From positions 47,893,967 through 47,957,966 of the forward strand of contig JALGQZ010000009.1 in NCBI GenBank assembly GCA_023105745.1: DNA of 64,000 nt, read 5' to 3'. Of this stretch, positions 23,790 to 35,990 are shown piece after piece. A program made the translations under genes and the position numbers. The notes under the pieces are model-generated. The model had not been told where the DNA came from. It did not search any database and saw only the letters and a program-made list of their open reading frames with translations. Position 1 is the first letter of the stretch. Each line of letters begins with the position of its first letter. This DNA is from Austropuccinia psidii (Eukaryota > Basidiomycota > Pucciniomycetes > Pucciniales > Sphaerophragmiaceae).

Positions 23790-25234
23790 TGTCGCAGGGC
23801 CTTTTGGACAGAAAGCAAGAGTGGCCTAGCCCTCAGCAATCAGGGAACTCACTTGGAAGACTCCAAAAGAATAAATAAAAATAAAGAATTGAATCTCTCT
23901 AAGAAGAATGCAAGTACAAAGATGAGATGCAATAAGAGAAATGGGAAGCCAAATGGCCAAAGAGCCAACCAAGCAAGTCCTTAATCACTGTTTCAACCTG
24001 CCAAAATGAACAATGGAATTAATAAGGATATGACCACCAAATATCCATTTGACAGGCAAAGAAAGAAAAGAGAAAAGGTGCTAAATGACTGACTTGATAA
24101 TATCGGTATTCACTTAACAAAATGGTAAGATAAATAAAGATAAATAAAAATCAAAATATATTAATTAACTGGGGAAAAAACCCCAGGGTCAAAGGAGGCT
24201 GGTATATGTGAAACGTTGAGAGCTTGACTCCTTCAGGCTGACTGCTTGATGGAGGGTATACCTTGCCAGATTGGAAAATGAACTGTGTTGAATGATTTTC
24301 CCATGATGTATGATTGAAATACAGGTCTTGATGAATCTAGACTGTATTGAAATTAATGTGGTTTCCAAGTTGGATTGAGGGAGCATTGACACTTGACAAC
24401 TTGTTTGGAACTGCCTCTTGAATACACCTTGGGAATGAATTGACAGTATTCCCTTGGAGGAAATACTTGAAGTGAGAATATCCAATGAATTCCTTATGGC
24501 GTCATTGTTCTTTGAGAAATTACACCTGCACTTGAGCCTTGATGGGTCCTCTGGATGAAATGATACTTTGGTGGCTTATGGAATGTTGAATTACCCCTCT
24601 CATATTGACACCATTGAATTTCTGGTGAAAAAAGGTTCAGAATGGTGTATAACACCATTTTTGACAATTTAAGTTGCTGAAGGGTGAAAGTGGCCAAAGT
24701 TCTTTGTGAGTGAAGTCAGGAGGATGAGAGTGAAAATTAAATTTGGGTGAATTCAGAGGTGAGAAGGTGTTTCTGGGTGTATTGGCCAATTTTGGGTTTC
24801 TGGCCAAATACAGCTTATACACCTTTAAAACTGTATTTGCGCAAAGTGCGCAAAATGCACAAAACTGGCAATTAAGCCCCAAAAGGCCTTATATGTCCTT
24901 TTGGACATATTTCCCATAAAACATGGGAAAATGGAAAATGCAGCTGAATACATAAAAAATGTGTGAAATGTGCAAAACCGTATTTAAAGCTCAAAACACC
25001 AAATAGAGTCTTTTGGGCTGTATTTTCCCTGTTGATTGGTAAATACCTGAAAGTGCCCAAAAGCAGAGAATTTCCTGGAAAGGCATGATGATAGTGAAGG
25101 GGCCAGGTTGGCCCCAGGAGTGAAATGACCATAAAAGGTCAGAAAAGATGAAAGGACCAATTTGGAAAGTGATTATTGATATGGCACTGATATTCCATAT
25201 GGAGTCCAGGAGGGTAATTGCCATGGTTGTGACA
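23790..25234 (-). repeat. 3' LTR of a truncated family-B Ty3/gypsy element
   Basis: It begins TGTCGCAGGGCC and ends GGTTGTGACA (plus-strand reading), corresponding to the LTR at 43675-45332 (TGTAACAGGGGCTC .. GGTTGTGACA). Shared blocks include CACTGTTTCAACCTGCC, AAGGATATGACCACC, AATTAACTGGGG and TATATGTGA. The length is 1,445 bases. The coding region on its right, read on the minus strand, ends next to it, so this is the 3' LTR. No matching 5' LTR remains in the window. Confidence 0.85.
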
Positions 25235-26000
25235 GTACCCCCCACCTTGGAATGGTGAGCTCCTGAGCACCAACACGAGGTGAAGCCTGTTGAGGCAACT
25301 GGAAAGTATTCAAGACAGGGATTCAAGAGGAGTGATTCAGAGAAAAATAATTGGATACTGATATTGAAAAGTTGGCATGTGACACAGTATTTGCTTGGTC
25401 TTGTTTTGACATTGGCTTCAGAATTGATGTAAGTGTAAAATGAATGACGTTGGTTTATGAATTGATTTGGCATAAGTAAAAAAAATTAAAAATGAAAATG
25501 AAAATAAAAATAAAAGAGAAATGAATGTTGAGGAGGTTCCAATCTTCATCACAGAGGTTAGTAGTTGATTTAGGAACTGGCCAAGGACCTGGAAAGGAAA
25601 ATTTGATGCAAGATGCTCACAGAGTGGTGAAGGTGATGTTTTGACAGATTGTAGACCCTCAGGGTAGGTCACACCAGGAAAGGAACTAAAGTTTGGTAAT
25701 TACCACTCCCGCCAGTGCCATAAAAAGCACATACATTTTCTGAAAGAATGACTTGAAATTGGAAAGAGTTGAAAAGAGATGAATAAAAGGAATAGTCCAT
25801 TTTTTCAAGTGAAAATGGCCATGATTTTTGGAATTGATTTTGAAAGCCAGGCCAAAGATCTTTGTCCCAAAATTGCAGAGTGCTCACAGAGTGGCCAAGG
25901 TTATGCTTACAACAAGAAAGGGTAGAATACCTCTAAAGGCACATACCAGGAGTGGGACTTACCTTTGGTAATTTCTCTCCCCACCAAGAACCATAAGAAA
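25235..26000 (-). other. 3' untranslated region of family-B element with two tandem-like repeats
   Basis: A purine tract (minus strand GGTGGGGGGTAC) abuts the LTR and fits a polypurine tract. Between it and pol are two diverged copies of a unit of about 260 bases. Each has GCTCACAGAGTGG (25617 and 25884), then ACACCAGG/ATACCAGG, then a TTTGGTAATT..CTC stretch and GCCATAAA/ACCATAAG. The same duplicated layout recurs in the related element at 45333-46110. Confidence 0.6.
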
Positions 26001-27990
26001 TCAAGCTCTTTCAAAATTGTGTCCTGGCTTGTCAGGATATAAATAATGAAAATCCTTCACCAGTTCAGAAAAATTCTTGATTTTTTCAGTTGGTTGCCAA
26101 GTGGATCTTTCTGAGTCTTGACTGAAACCTCTCCATTCCACCAAATACCACAATTTGCCTCTCTTAAGCTTTGAGCCCAGGATTTGAGAGACTTCCCATT
26201 CCTCTTCTTCTTCAATGATTATTGGGGGAGGAGGCTCTTGATGTGTATTTGGGATTCTTGATGTCTTGACTAGTTCTAAGAGTGAAATATGGAAGACTGG
26301 GTGGATGGACTTCCATTGAGATGGGAGCTTGAGGTGGTAGGAATGAGTTCTGATTTTCTTCAAGATTGGAAAAGGAGCCAACCTTCTTTAAGACAGTTTT
26401 TTGGTGGGTCTAGTTCATTTGATGTTCTTGGAAGAAAGCCATACCAGGTCACCAGGATTGAAAACAGGTGGAGTTGCTCTACTTTTATCTCCATACCTCT
26501 TAAACCTGATTATGGCAACTTCAAGTTCTCTCTTGACATCTTGCTGTACTGATTGGATTTTTTTTGATAATTTTCCAGCAGGAGTATCTTGAGTAATGTG
26601 AACTGAGTCAGAATTAGGATCTCTTTCATAAACAGTGAAAAATGGTGATTGTTTTGTTGAAGAGTGGTCAGATTTATTGTAGGCAAATTCAGCCAGAGGG
26701 AGCTAGGTGTTCCAATCATCTTGATGAGAACTGAAATACATCCAAAGGTACTGTTCTAATATCTGATTTACCCCCTCTGTCTGTCCATCAGTTGCTGGAT
26801 GATAAGCAGTTGATAGATCTCTTGAAATCTTGAGCTGCTGATAAAGATTGGTCCAAAAAGAACAAAAAGAGAACCGCTATTACTAACAATGCTTAAAGGA
26901 AGGCCATGCTTTGAGAAAATATTCTTGATTAATAAATGGGCCAAATCCAATGAATTTATTGAAGACATTTTTGGAATAAAGACTGCCATTTTTGAGAATT
27001 TGTCCATTATGACAAGGATTTAGTCAAAAGAATTGGACAGTGGCAATTGAGTGATGAAATCTATTGAAAGACAAATCCAAGGATAATTTGGAATTGGAAG
27101 AGATTTTAGGAGTTCAAACGTTTTGTGATTAATATTTTTGTTTCTTGAACACTGTTGACATGATGATACCTAATCCTTGATAAATTGAGTCATGCCATGC
27201 CAGTGAAAATCCCCCTTGACAAGTTTGAGAGTCCTCTCTTGGCCAGGGCTTCCAGCCAGAGGAGAGTCATGCCTGCTTTGAAGTATACTGATTTGAATTG
27301 TGGGGTCATTGGGGACCACCACCCGATCTTTGAACAGGAGAAGTTTGGAAGAGGAATTAAGCGAATAATCTTGAACAGATTTACCTTTCCCCAAATCTTG
27401 AAGAATACTTCTATATTGATAATCTTGCCATAATGCTTTCTGAATTGAGTCAATCATGCTTGAACATGATTCCACCTTGACTGAAAAGAGCTTTGTGGCT
27501 TGAATTTCATCTTTCTTGATTATTTTTTGATAATTCATTGGATTCTTGCTGATTAAATCTTCCCCCCTCTCTGGATAAACATTTTCCTGACGTGACAATG
27601 CATCTGGACGGGTGGCCAAGCGGCCAGGGCGGTAAGTGATTGATAAATGAAATTCAGAGAGAAACTCAGCCCAGCGGGCTTGATGGAAAGTGATAATCTT
27701 TTATGAAATGAAGTATTGAAGTGAAGAATCATTGGTGAGAAGTTCAAAGGAGGAAAAAAGAGAAAGGAGAAAAGCTCTCCAGGGCTTGATAGCCCAAACT
27801 ATGCCAAGGAGTTCCTTGTCATGAATCTCATAATTGAGCTCGGCTGGGAGAACCTTCAGGCTATCAAATGAAATGGGATGTTTTCCTGAGTAAGAAATCT
27901 GACTCAGTACAGCACCCAAGGCATAATCTGATGCATCAGTCTTTACAATGGTGGGTAGAGAAGGATCAAAGTGAGAAAGGATTTTTTTTA
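26001..27990 (-). pseudogene. Truncated, decayed family-B pol (RNase H, integrase, chromodomain)
   Basis: Minus-strand pieces in order from 27990: SLPTIVKTDASDYALGAVLSQ (RNase H start, conserved D), ELNYEIHDKELLGIVWA, DALSRQENVYPERG, the integrase zinc region ..[55 protein letters not shown]-type remnants, and 26001-26381 with LPSQWKSIHPVFHISLLE followed by a chromodomain (EEEEEWEVSQILGSKLKRGKLWYLVEWRGF..) that in this clade targets integration to heterochromatin. At least six frameshifts or stops break it. The reverse transcriptase and gag are missing because of the deletion against the family-E LTR at about 27990-28003. Confidence 0.82.
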
Positions 27991-28003
27991 AAGTAAGTAA
28001 AGA

Positions 28004-29692
28004 TGTGATAAAAAGGAAGAAATTCTTGATTATCTCAGAAGCAAATGAAAAAATGTGAATTAAATTACACCAATAAATTCACCATCCAAAACTACATATA
28101 TGACTCTCTCATTTCATATGGTTAAGCCCAATACTTACTGAGATACCTGGGTATGTGCACTTTTATAGTCAGTTTATATATTAATGGTTTGTAGCTCATT
28201 TCTTTTTAAATACTCGTGATAAAGATAAGATCCAAAATTAAACCTACCATAGCATTACTGTAAGGATAGAGTTACAAATAAAGCTATCAATAATAAAGAG
28301 AATTTTACCAAAAATTACAATACCAGTTGACCACTTAAGCCAAAAGTGGGAAAAAATTGAAACAAATTATATATTATATATTTACTATCTCATACATGAA
28401 AAGGTAAATAATTCTCATCATGATATTAACTGTATAGCTTTATGAAATCATGGCTCAAACGTTAAAGTAGCAAATCTTAACTTAAATGATTAATTCCAAG
28501 AAAAATTAGAAACAATACAGTTTTGATGATGTAATAAAATGCTCTTTGAGCCTTTTTAAGAGCATGCCACATATCAAAATTTACTCTTAAAATTTTAGTT
28601 GCATGAAAAAGCATAAATGCATTACTGAATAAAGTTCAACTTTCAAAATGATCATTTTTGATTTTTAACTTTAATCTTAATTTAAGTTTCACAGTTGAAT
28701 ATGAGATACAGCTGGTTGATATTGGTATTTTATGATTGAAACTACCTTAATTCAAGCATTTGAATCATTTTTCAAGCCTAAGATGTCAGAAAATTAAGTC
28801 TATAGTGCTAAACTTCAAATATGTCACAATAATGACGTAAAAAGGTTTAATAGTAATGTAATTATCACCAAAACTTAAAATGCTGATTAATTCCAGTGTA
28901 TAGAAGCAGGACATGTATTATATGAGGTATATATTCACTAGAAGGAAGGAGTTTTACTATATAAACACCCCTTATTCCTCTTTTTCTCCCTCAGACACAT
29001 TAAATCCAATAAGAAATCAAATAACAGGTAACCCACTTTTTTCTTGGAAATGTACTCTTATTTTTTAAAAGAGTAAAGTCTTAATTTGAAATAATAGCTC
29101 AGCTTTTCATGATTATATTGATACTTTATTATTATTTGTTAAATTCTCTTAACATCACTGAATCTACCTGCAAATAGTAAAATTGTATTTCTCTCTATTT
29201 TTGTTGTAATTACATTCTAAATAAGTTATAATTACTTCATTAGGGATAAAATAGTTTAAAATTAATATATTAAGTGTTAAAAGTAAGTTATTTTTATCTT
29301 GTTATAATATTTCTCTCTCAATCTCTCAATAAAATCAACTCTTATCAATTTAAATAGTATTTATGGTGAATTATAGCTTTAATATTGGTAATATTTTTAT
29401 CATAAGTTGTTATTTATTATTAAATGAAAGTTTTTTATGTAATTATTTTATTTTTGTAACACTAATAATTTTCCATAGTATAATAATTATTCCTTTATTA
29501 ATATATATATTATATTATATTATTTATTCTTTATAAATAAAATAATTTATTCTATGCCATAATTATCATAACATACTCTTATTGCAATTTTTTAATTCTT
29601 ATTATTAATCATTATTGAGACATTGAGAGTAAAATAAGTAAAATATTAGTAATTTTTACTTGTTGTTTCATAATCAAACCCTATAGTTTCTT
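28004..29692 (+). repeat. 3' LTR of the family-E element, 5'-truncated
   Basis: It shares ordered blocks with 14680-16313 from ATTCTTGATTATCTCAGAAGC onward, including ACTTACTGAGATACC, TATGTGCACTTTTATAG, CTCCCTCAGACACATTAAATCC and the AT-rich tail. It ends TTGTTTCATAATCAAACCCTATA, comparable to the TTGTTTCATAGTCAAACCTTACA (reverse) end of the solo LTR at 48554. About 300 bases of the consensus 5' end are missing at the junction with the family-B pol remnant. Confidence 0.65.
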
Positions 29693-30900
29693 TAACAAGA
29701 ATGCAATAACAATTATCAGAAAAAAAAATAATCCAATGGCCAAAGATCAAAACAATTGAATACTTATGTCCCTGTTCCAACCTATTCAGGAGGAATCAAG
29801 TAATTAGTAAGGATATGGCCACCAATATCTAATCAACAGGAAAAGAAATGGTGAAAACCTATGATGCAAGATTACCAGTATTTCCTATCAGAAAGGTGCA
29901 ATAAAATGAACTATAAAATCAAATCCAGTAGATTAATTCACTAGGAAGAAGTACCCATTGAATAATAGAGTGGCAATCATATGCAAAAATTGGAAAACTG
30001 ATGCCTTTTAGGTTGAAAATTTAGCTTTATTGACTTATTTTGAAAGCATACCTTGTCCATATTGGGAAGTTAACTGGGTTTATTTGTATACCAATAGTAT
30101 TGGGTTTAATTTACCACAAGGTTGCATGTCATACAGGTTGCTTTAACTTCAGTATGAATGGCTGAATTGAGTTGTCCAATGATTTAATGAGCTTTGAAAG
30201 TTTGACAACTGGTCTTGTATCATGCTTTTCCTTAGTCCTGGAATTAAATTGATAGCATTCCCTTGGGGGATTACTTTATGATAAATGGTACAGCCCAATC
30301 AAATGAAGAGGATGGCTTTTATTTTCTTCAACCATTTACACTGGAACCTTTCCTCTTTAATTGTTTGTCCTCAAGTAATTCTCATAAATAAAGATTACAA
30401 GAATAAGGTTGGCAAAGAATTAATCCCCATAAAAATTGAGGCATAATTATATTATTCTCAATTTGAAGGAGTAAGTTGTCCAGAAGTTGAATCACAATAA
30501 AAAATGATCCATTCTTGTAATATGGTGAGCTCAGAGGAATTGGGGGTCAGGGTCCATTGGGAATGATCAATGGCCCCTTGATGTAATTTGGGTCTGGAGG
30601 CCTGGAAGGGCTCCCACAACTCTTATGGCCATTTTGGGCCTTGGGGGTCAAAAGGTTACTTTGAGTTCCCCTATGATCTGGTTGCTGTCAATTTTTTCCT
30701 GAAGAACATATAGTCTATAGGAGGCCCCCTGAGGGGCTGGAATAAAACATTGTTCCTGAAGCTATTATGTGCCCCCAGTTACCAAACACAGGCTGGTCCA
30801 AGAATAGCCATAAAAGTTATTGGCAGAAATTTTTCCATAGATGATAAAACAAGGAATACCATATGAGTTTGGGAAAATAAAAATTGCTTGTTGATTTGGT
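29693..30900 (-). repeat. Family-B LTR, second part, continuing 14433-14542
   Basis: GTTTCTTTAACAAGAATGCAA, CAATGGCCAAAGATC, TGTTCCAACCTATTCAGG, AAGGATATGGCCACC, TTAATTCACTAGG, ATACCTTGTCCATATTGG and GATAGCATTCCCTTGG parallel 23890-24460. A GGCC-rich part (30540-30800) parallels 44660-45250. It starts at the LTR offset where 14542 stopped, which ties the two halves together. The right end is approximate. Confidence 0.58.
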
Positions 30901-32408
30901 TTATGAAAAGGGCCCAAGCTTGTATTTTTTTATCTTCTTTTGTTATAATCCTTACTGATGAGGCTCTTTATAGTACATTTTTCTTCTGGGTACATTGCAG
31001 ATAGTATCATTGGTGATCAAGTTATTGATTACCATAAAATTTCACACAGTTCATTGGGAAATGTCCCAATTAACATTGAAGATCTCATTGAAAGCCTGAA
31101 TTTCATACTTCTTCCACTCCACAAACCCAATTAACTATTCTGGAGACAGATTCAAGCTATAATTAACAATGTTTCACTGTATGAGTAATACATGTATAAA
31201 AACAAACCAGATTTCATAAATTCTAAGGAGCCATATAAGGCCTCAAGATCGCATTCTGGAATCACAATGATTTATAATCTAATTATTGCTCTTATGGCTT
31301 GCTTTTTGAATAGAAAATTAGATAAAATACACAATCTGAAACCATCAAATTCAAATCTTCAAACTGAATATTCTTATCATCACTTGCCTTTTCCATATTC
31401 AGTATTTTAGAATATGCTCCTTTTCAGGCCAATAAGAATTTTCATCTTCTCATTTGGAAAGGGTAGCAAACCTATGTGGAAATAATTAATGATCATTCAG
31501 TTTATCAAATAAGTGGAAAGTTTTATTGAACCAAGTGCAGATAAAATTCAATTTCTGAATTTATTTGGAAATTTCAGGAAAAATTTATAAAAGATTCTTA
31601 AAATGATTTCTTTTGTTATATTACTCAAAATAACAACTGGGAAACGTTTTTTGCTCTTTTTGATACTTAATTTTTTATTCATAAATTGAAAGAAGATTTG
31701 AGAGAATATTTGGACTTCATTTACAGTGATAAAAGAGAAGAATGTTTTTTTTCATTCTCGAAGTATGAGTATGATAATTTTGTATCCTCCTCTTCCCTTT
31801 TTCTAGTATCTTCCATTTCTCATGATCAATGAGGTCCTCATACATGCAAATAGTCATATACAAGAGTTATTTTTGGGCATATTTTTGTGAAAAATGTCTT
31901 CTGAGATGTAATTTGTTATTCAAAATACCCACTAAGTATTTCTAAATGTTCTCACTTAATTGATAGGTGGACCACCTCAACCCCAAGATTATTATATATA
32001 TACTTTCATATTTCCACAATAGTTTTTGAAAAAAACTTGAACCTCAAATTTATCTTTTTGAAGAATAATCTACAAGAATTAAAACCACATTGAAGCATCT
32101 CACAAAAACTAAGAGCCTTAGTTGACTTATATATCAATACACATAGAAATCCTGAAAAATCATTATAGTCTTATCTTGAATCTCATAAATCCTCCAATTG
32201 CAGGATGAATTCCTTATTAAAGTGCTTTTCCAATTACCATCCAAAGTATTAACCATAGAGTGGCACCTAATTTGCCTACCTCTAATGAAAAAATTACTTT
32301 TTGTGTCAGGAATGTATTCAAGATGAAATTGGGTATTTCATTCTATAATAAGCATCTTTCAGAACCACCACCATAAGAAGAAATAGAAAACTTGACTTAT
32401 TCATTGAT
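30901..32408 (+). other. Unrecognised AT-rich DNA, possible gag traces
   Basis: No intact gene. Around 31620-31740 a broken plus frame reads NNNWETFFALFDT..KLKEDLREYLDFIYS, which vaguely resembles the W-x-x-F-x-x-x-LF segment of Ty3 gag. That is too weak to call. The 72-codon frame at 31192-31410 has no features. Confidence 0.25.
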
Positions 32409-32413
32409 AGTTG

Positions 32414-34205
32414 TGTAAGGTGTGAATATGAAACTTTGATTAAAAATCAAGTACTTTTCCTGTCCTCAAAATTTGTATAAGGTAAAAATCAATTAAAAAT
32501 AGTAAGAAATATTATTTTTAGGAGAACACACACCAATTTTAATGTTTATAAATTTATTAGTATAAAACAATAATATTATAAATATTTATTGTTTTACCAA
32601 CAATAAAAGTTTTTCCAAAAATACTCTACAAGAGATATTTAAGGCTAAAAAAGGAATTTCTTCAAGAGCAATTTCAATTGGAATTAATTGAGCAAAGAAC
32701 TGCAAGCAATTAATTAAAGAACAAAGTATTTAAAAAGAATATTAAAGAGAAAACACGCCCAAAAGTGACCAGAGTGAATTTGGAAACAAAGTGACAAAGT
32801 TAACAGTGATGAAAGATGCTTTAATTCACTTTTGGGGTTGTTCAGGGGTAAAAATGATTATAAGAGTTACAAACACTGATTATGATGATTTTTTCACATG
32901 GTTGAAAGGCTTAAAAAAGGTGGTTGGAATCTTTTATTGATTGGTTTAACAGTGTTTAAACTAATTATAAAAGGAAAAGATTCTAACATGAAGAGAAAAG
33001 TGGGGCAAAGAAGACATTCTTTTATAGCCATCAATTTTCTTACTTCAAAATTAAACTTTACTCTCGTCAGTCGTTAAGAACAGTCTGACAAGAGACAAAC
33101 CGATTATGGCATCATTGAACCCTGGGTTAGACCAAAAAAGCGCTGGTTTAAGCCATTTTAGACCCTTGAATCAGCCATTACTATAGCAATACCTGGTCTA
33201 GAGCCTTCAAACCCCGTTAGAATTTGTGTAAGAGGCGTAGAAACCAGTTAAAACTGTCTTTACTAACATTGTTTTAACTTGAGGGTAGCTTTACCCCCTT
33301 GGCAGCAGTTAAACCCACCCTGATTGGTAGCAAAAACTCATCATCAATTGAGTCACAGACCCTCTGACTCAATTCCAGGCCAAAATTAATGAACTTTTGC
33401 ATGTATTTTGACATCCCACGCCTGTCATAAAGGATTTTGGGGGTCTGGCTCCCCCTAAGAGCTAGAGTTCCTGTTTCCCCCCCAATTTATTTTTTCCTTT
33501 AATTCCTCATCATGTATTATACTTGTAATTTACATATGTAATTCAATTGAATTGTACAGTACAATACAGTAATAATTGATACCTCATATGTAAATCAAAG
33601 TTCACTTATGTGATTCACGCGCACATTTTGACATTTCAATTGAATTCAATTGAAAATACTTCAATTCCTCATAACTTCTAAACTAAACACAACACCTCAA
33701 CTTTAACACAAAAATTGATGGTTAATACCATATGTGGTGTGAATTAAGTTGAAGTTTTGTGGATTTTTTAATTTTTGTATTGAAAATACTAAAAACTTAA
33801 TTTAAGCTTATTTAGAGTTGAGTTACAGAAATTTCATCCAGAGGTGACCCCACTTCATTTTTTATGAGGAATCCCATGGTGTGATAATTTTCTTATGTTT
33901 ATTTATTGGATAAAAAGTTATAATATATTTTATATAACTTTTTACCAAAAATATTTTAATTTCACAATTTTATTAAGAATTCATTTTTACTTAACTTTTA
34001 CAAGTAAAAATATAATTTCATGATTTTAAATTTTATTGTAATTTTATTTTTAAATTATCATTAAATTTTTATTTTTAAGTATAAACTTGTATTTATATTT
34101 CAATACTTATTCTTATAATATAAATAAGTTTATTTTATTTATATTTGTATCTTAATTTATCTTTTGTGGTCTTTTGGGTATATTAAAATACCTCTAAGGC
34201 TCACA
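32414..34205 (-). repeat. 3' LTR of the family-A element
   Basis: 1,792 bases, starting TGTAAGGTGTGAATATG and ending TCTAAGGCTCACA (plus-strand reading), that is TGTGAG..CTTACA in element sense. It pairs with 40620-42409. It contains GTGACCAGAGTGAATTTGG, TTAACAGTGATGAAAGATGC and an inverted repeat AATTGAGTCACAG..CTCTGACTCAATT (33346-33374, one arm mutated). Confidence 0.95.
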
Positions 34206-34226
34206 TTCCCTCCCCCTAAAAAAAGA
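34206..34226 (-). other. Polypurine tract of the family-A element
   Basis: Minus-strand CTTTTTTTAGGGGGAGGGAA directly precedes the 3' LTR. That is the purine-rich primer expected for plus-strand DNA synthesis. Confidence 0.75.
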
Positions 34227-34229
34227 ATA

Positions 34230-35990
34230 TTACTTTGTAATATTGTTATTTCTAGTGTTCCCAAACCTTCTGAAAAGTTTGGTAGCTTCAGGTATGTCTT
34301 TTTCTGGCAACCATTCATCTTCACAAGTTGGGTCACTGTACCTAACAAGGTATTCCCTTACTTTGTTGGTTCTCAACTTTCTTTCTTTGAGAAATTTGGT
34401 AGTTTTCTTACTACCAGATGATTCAATAGGAGGTATAACTTGGGGAACTTTATTCCTCAAGTGGAATTTTTCAGAATCACTAGATTTATATGGCTTCATC
34501 AAGCTCACTGGAAATGTAGGATGCTTATTGCTAAGTTCTTCAGATAACTCTACTTCAACAGCATTTTCTCCATGGAGGGCTTTAATAACAAAAGGTCCTG
34601 CAAAGGAGTCTTTCAGCTTTTTACATCCTTTGATGTTATTGAAGTTAGTGGTGGATACAAGAACTAAGTCACCCACTTTGAAATCTGGATTTGCATGTTA
34701 TTTATCCCATTTGTCCTTAGAATACGCAAAAGAGTCCTCCATGCACCTTCATGCATGCTTTCTTGCTTTGTCTAGCATTCCTTTGAAGCTAGCAGCTGTG
34801 GGATTTATTTCAATCAAATCTTTCCTCAAGTAATCTTGGGATAATTTGGGGTTCCATCCTTTTGCTAGGATAGCAGGAGTTTGATTGGTACTGGCATGGA
34901 TTGATGTTTTATATGCTAATTCCAGTGCTGGCAACAGAGTACACCAATCATGGGTAAATCCATCACAATCTTTGAATTCAAGGCCATATGCACAAAATCT
35001 TCGTACCATGTCCTCTAAGGTTTGGATCATCCTTTCAGCCAGACCATCAGTTTGTGGGTGGTAGGCTGTAGAGAAAGATGGCTTGGTGCCAAATAATTGG
35101 TGAAGATTTGTCCATAGTGCTGAAGTGAATTTGGGAACCCTATCAGTAATGATATTTCTAACTATTCCAGTCCATGACCCTACTCTATTCCATATCGGAA
35201 GAGCTGTATCCATGGCTGTATCATCCTTGTGACATGGTAAAAAGATTGGAGTTTTACTGAATCTGTCCACAATCACTAGGCAAGCATTATATCTCCTGTC
35301 ACCTCCTGGTGGTAGGCCAGTTACCCAATCCATATGGACAATTTCCCAAGGTCTGCTTGGTTCTTGGATTTTTATCATATTCCCAAGTCTCTTGCCAGTG
35401 GGTTTATTTTCTTTTTGACATCTGTCACAGGTTTTGCAATACTCTGCAACATCCTTCTGCCACATTGGCCACCATATGCAGGTTTTCACTTTTTCTCTAG
35501 TCCGGTCTTCAGACAGATGTCCTGAGAAGGGGATGTCATGGCATTCTTTCAGCTTAAGATTGATTAATGACCTGTCAACAACTGTCATGACACATGTGTG
35601 CTTGGTTCTGTGGTAAATTATACCATCCAGTAGGTGAAACCTTCCTTCATCATAAGATTTCTTCCATACTTCATCCAAGGCATGTATTAGAGAGTTGTCT
35701 TTACAGTCTTTGTTAAGTAATTGGCACAAGATGCTACAATTCTTATCATGAGTGTAACTGTGTCTTACTTCTTCAAAGAAGGTGGTGTTCAAGTCTGTAA
35801 CACTTATTCGTTCTATTGGGATCTGTGGTGAAGCTTCTTCTGGAACATAAGCAGGATTATCAATATTATTTGGTAATGGCCATCTGCTTAGTCCATCTGC
35901 ATTCTTATGAATATTCCCATCCTTATGAACAATAGTCATATTGCCTCTATATTCTTGTATGGCTATTTGCCATCTGAGCATATGTCTGTT
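34230..35990 (-). pseudogene. Family-A integrase and C-terminal chromodomain-like tail
   Basis: The 410-codon frame 34749-35981 opens in the RNase H/connection tail ([31 protein letters not shown]). It goes on to the integrase zinc finger (H..H, then CKTCDRCQK) and core: D in [12 protein letters not shown], second D in [11 protein letters not shown], and E in AERMIQTLE. The core therefore keeps the DDE residues. A stop at 34749 and another near 34697 cut the link to 34230-34676, which holds GDLVLVSTTNFNN, FAGPFVIK, HPTFPVSLMKPY and a tail REYLVRYSDPTCEDEWLPEKDIP, a chromodomain-like fold. Integrase inserts the cDNA into the genome. The frame differs from that of the adjacent RNase H part at about 35990. 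Confidence 0.88.

Larger units (their letters stand above)
14538..29697 (+). mobile_element. Composite family-E Ty3/gypsy element with four nested insertions and an internal deletion
   Basis: Two LTRs of one family in the same orientation (14543-16313 and about 28004-29692) enclose a plus-strand gag remnant. The outer left flank ATTTC and outer right flank GTTTC are continuous with one family-B LTR when joined, so this is a single insertion with a near-perfect 5-bp duplication. Inside lie solo LTRs 17375-19000, 19163-20666 and 21894-23650 and a minus-strand family-B element from 23790. All pol sequence of the host element and the first ~300 bases of its 3' LTR are gone, presumably by one deletion that also removed the 5' half of the family-B element at about 27990-28003. 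Confidence 0.6.

Noticed and set aside
34243..34833. 196-codon plus-strand frame
   Set aside because: Antisense to the family-A integrase tail; its codons mirror a real coding strand.
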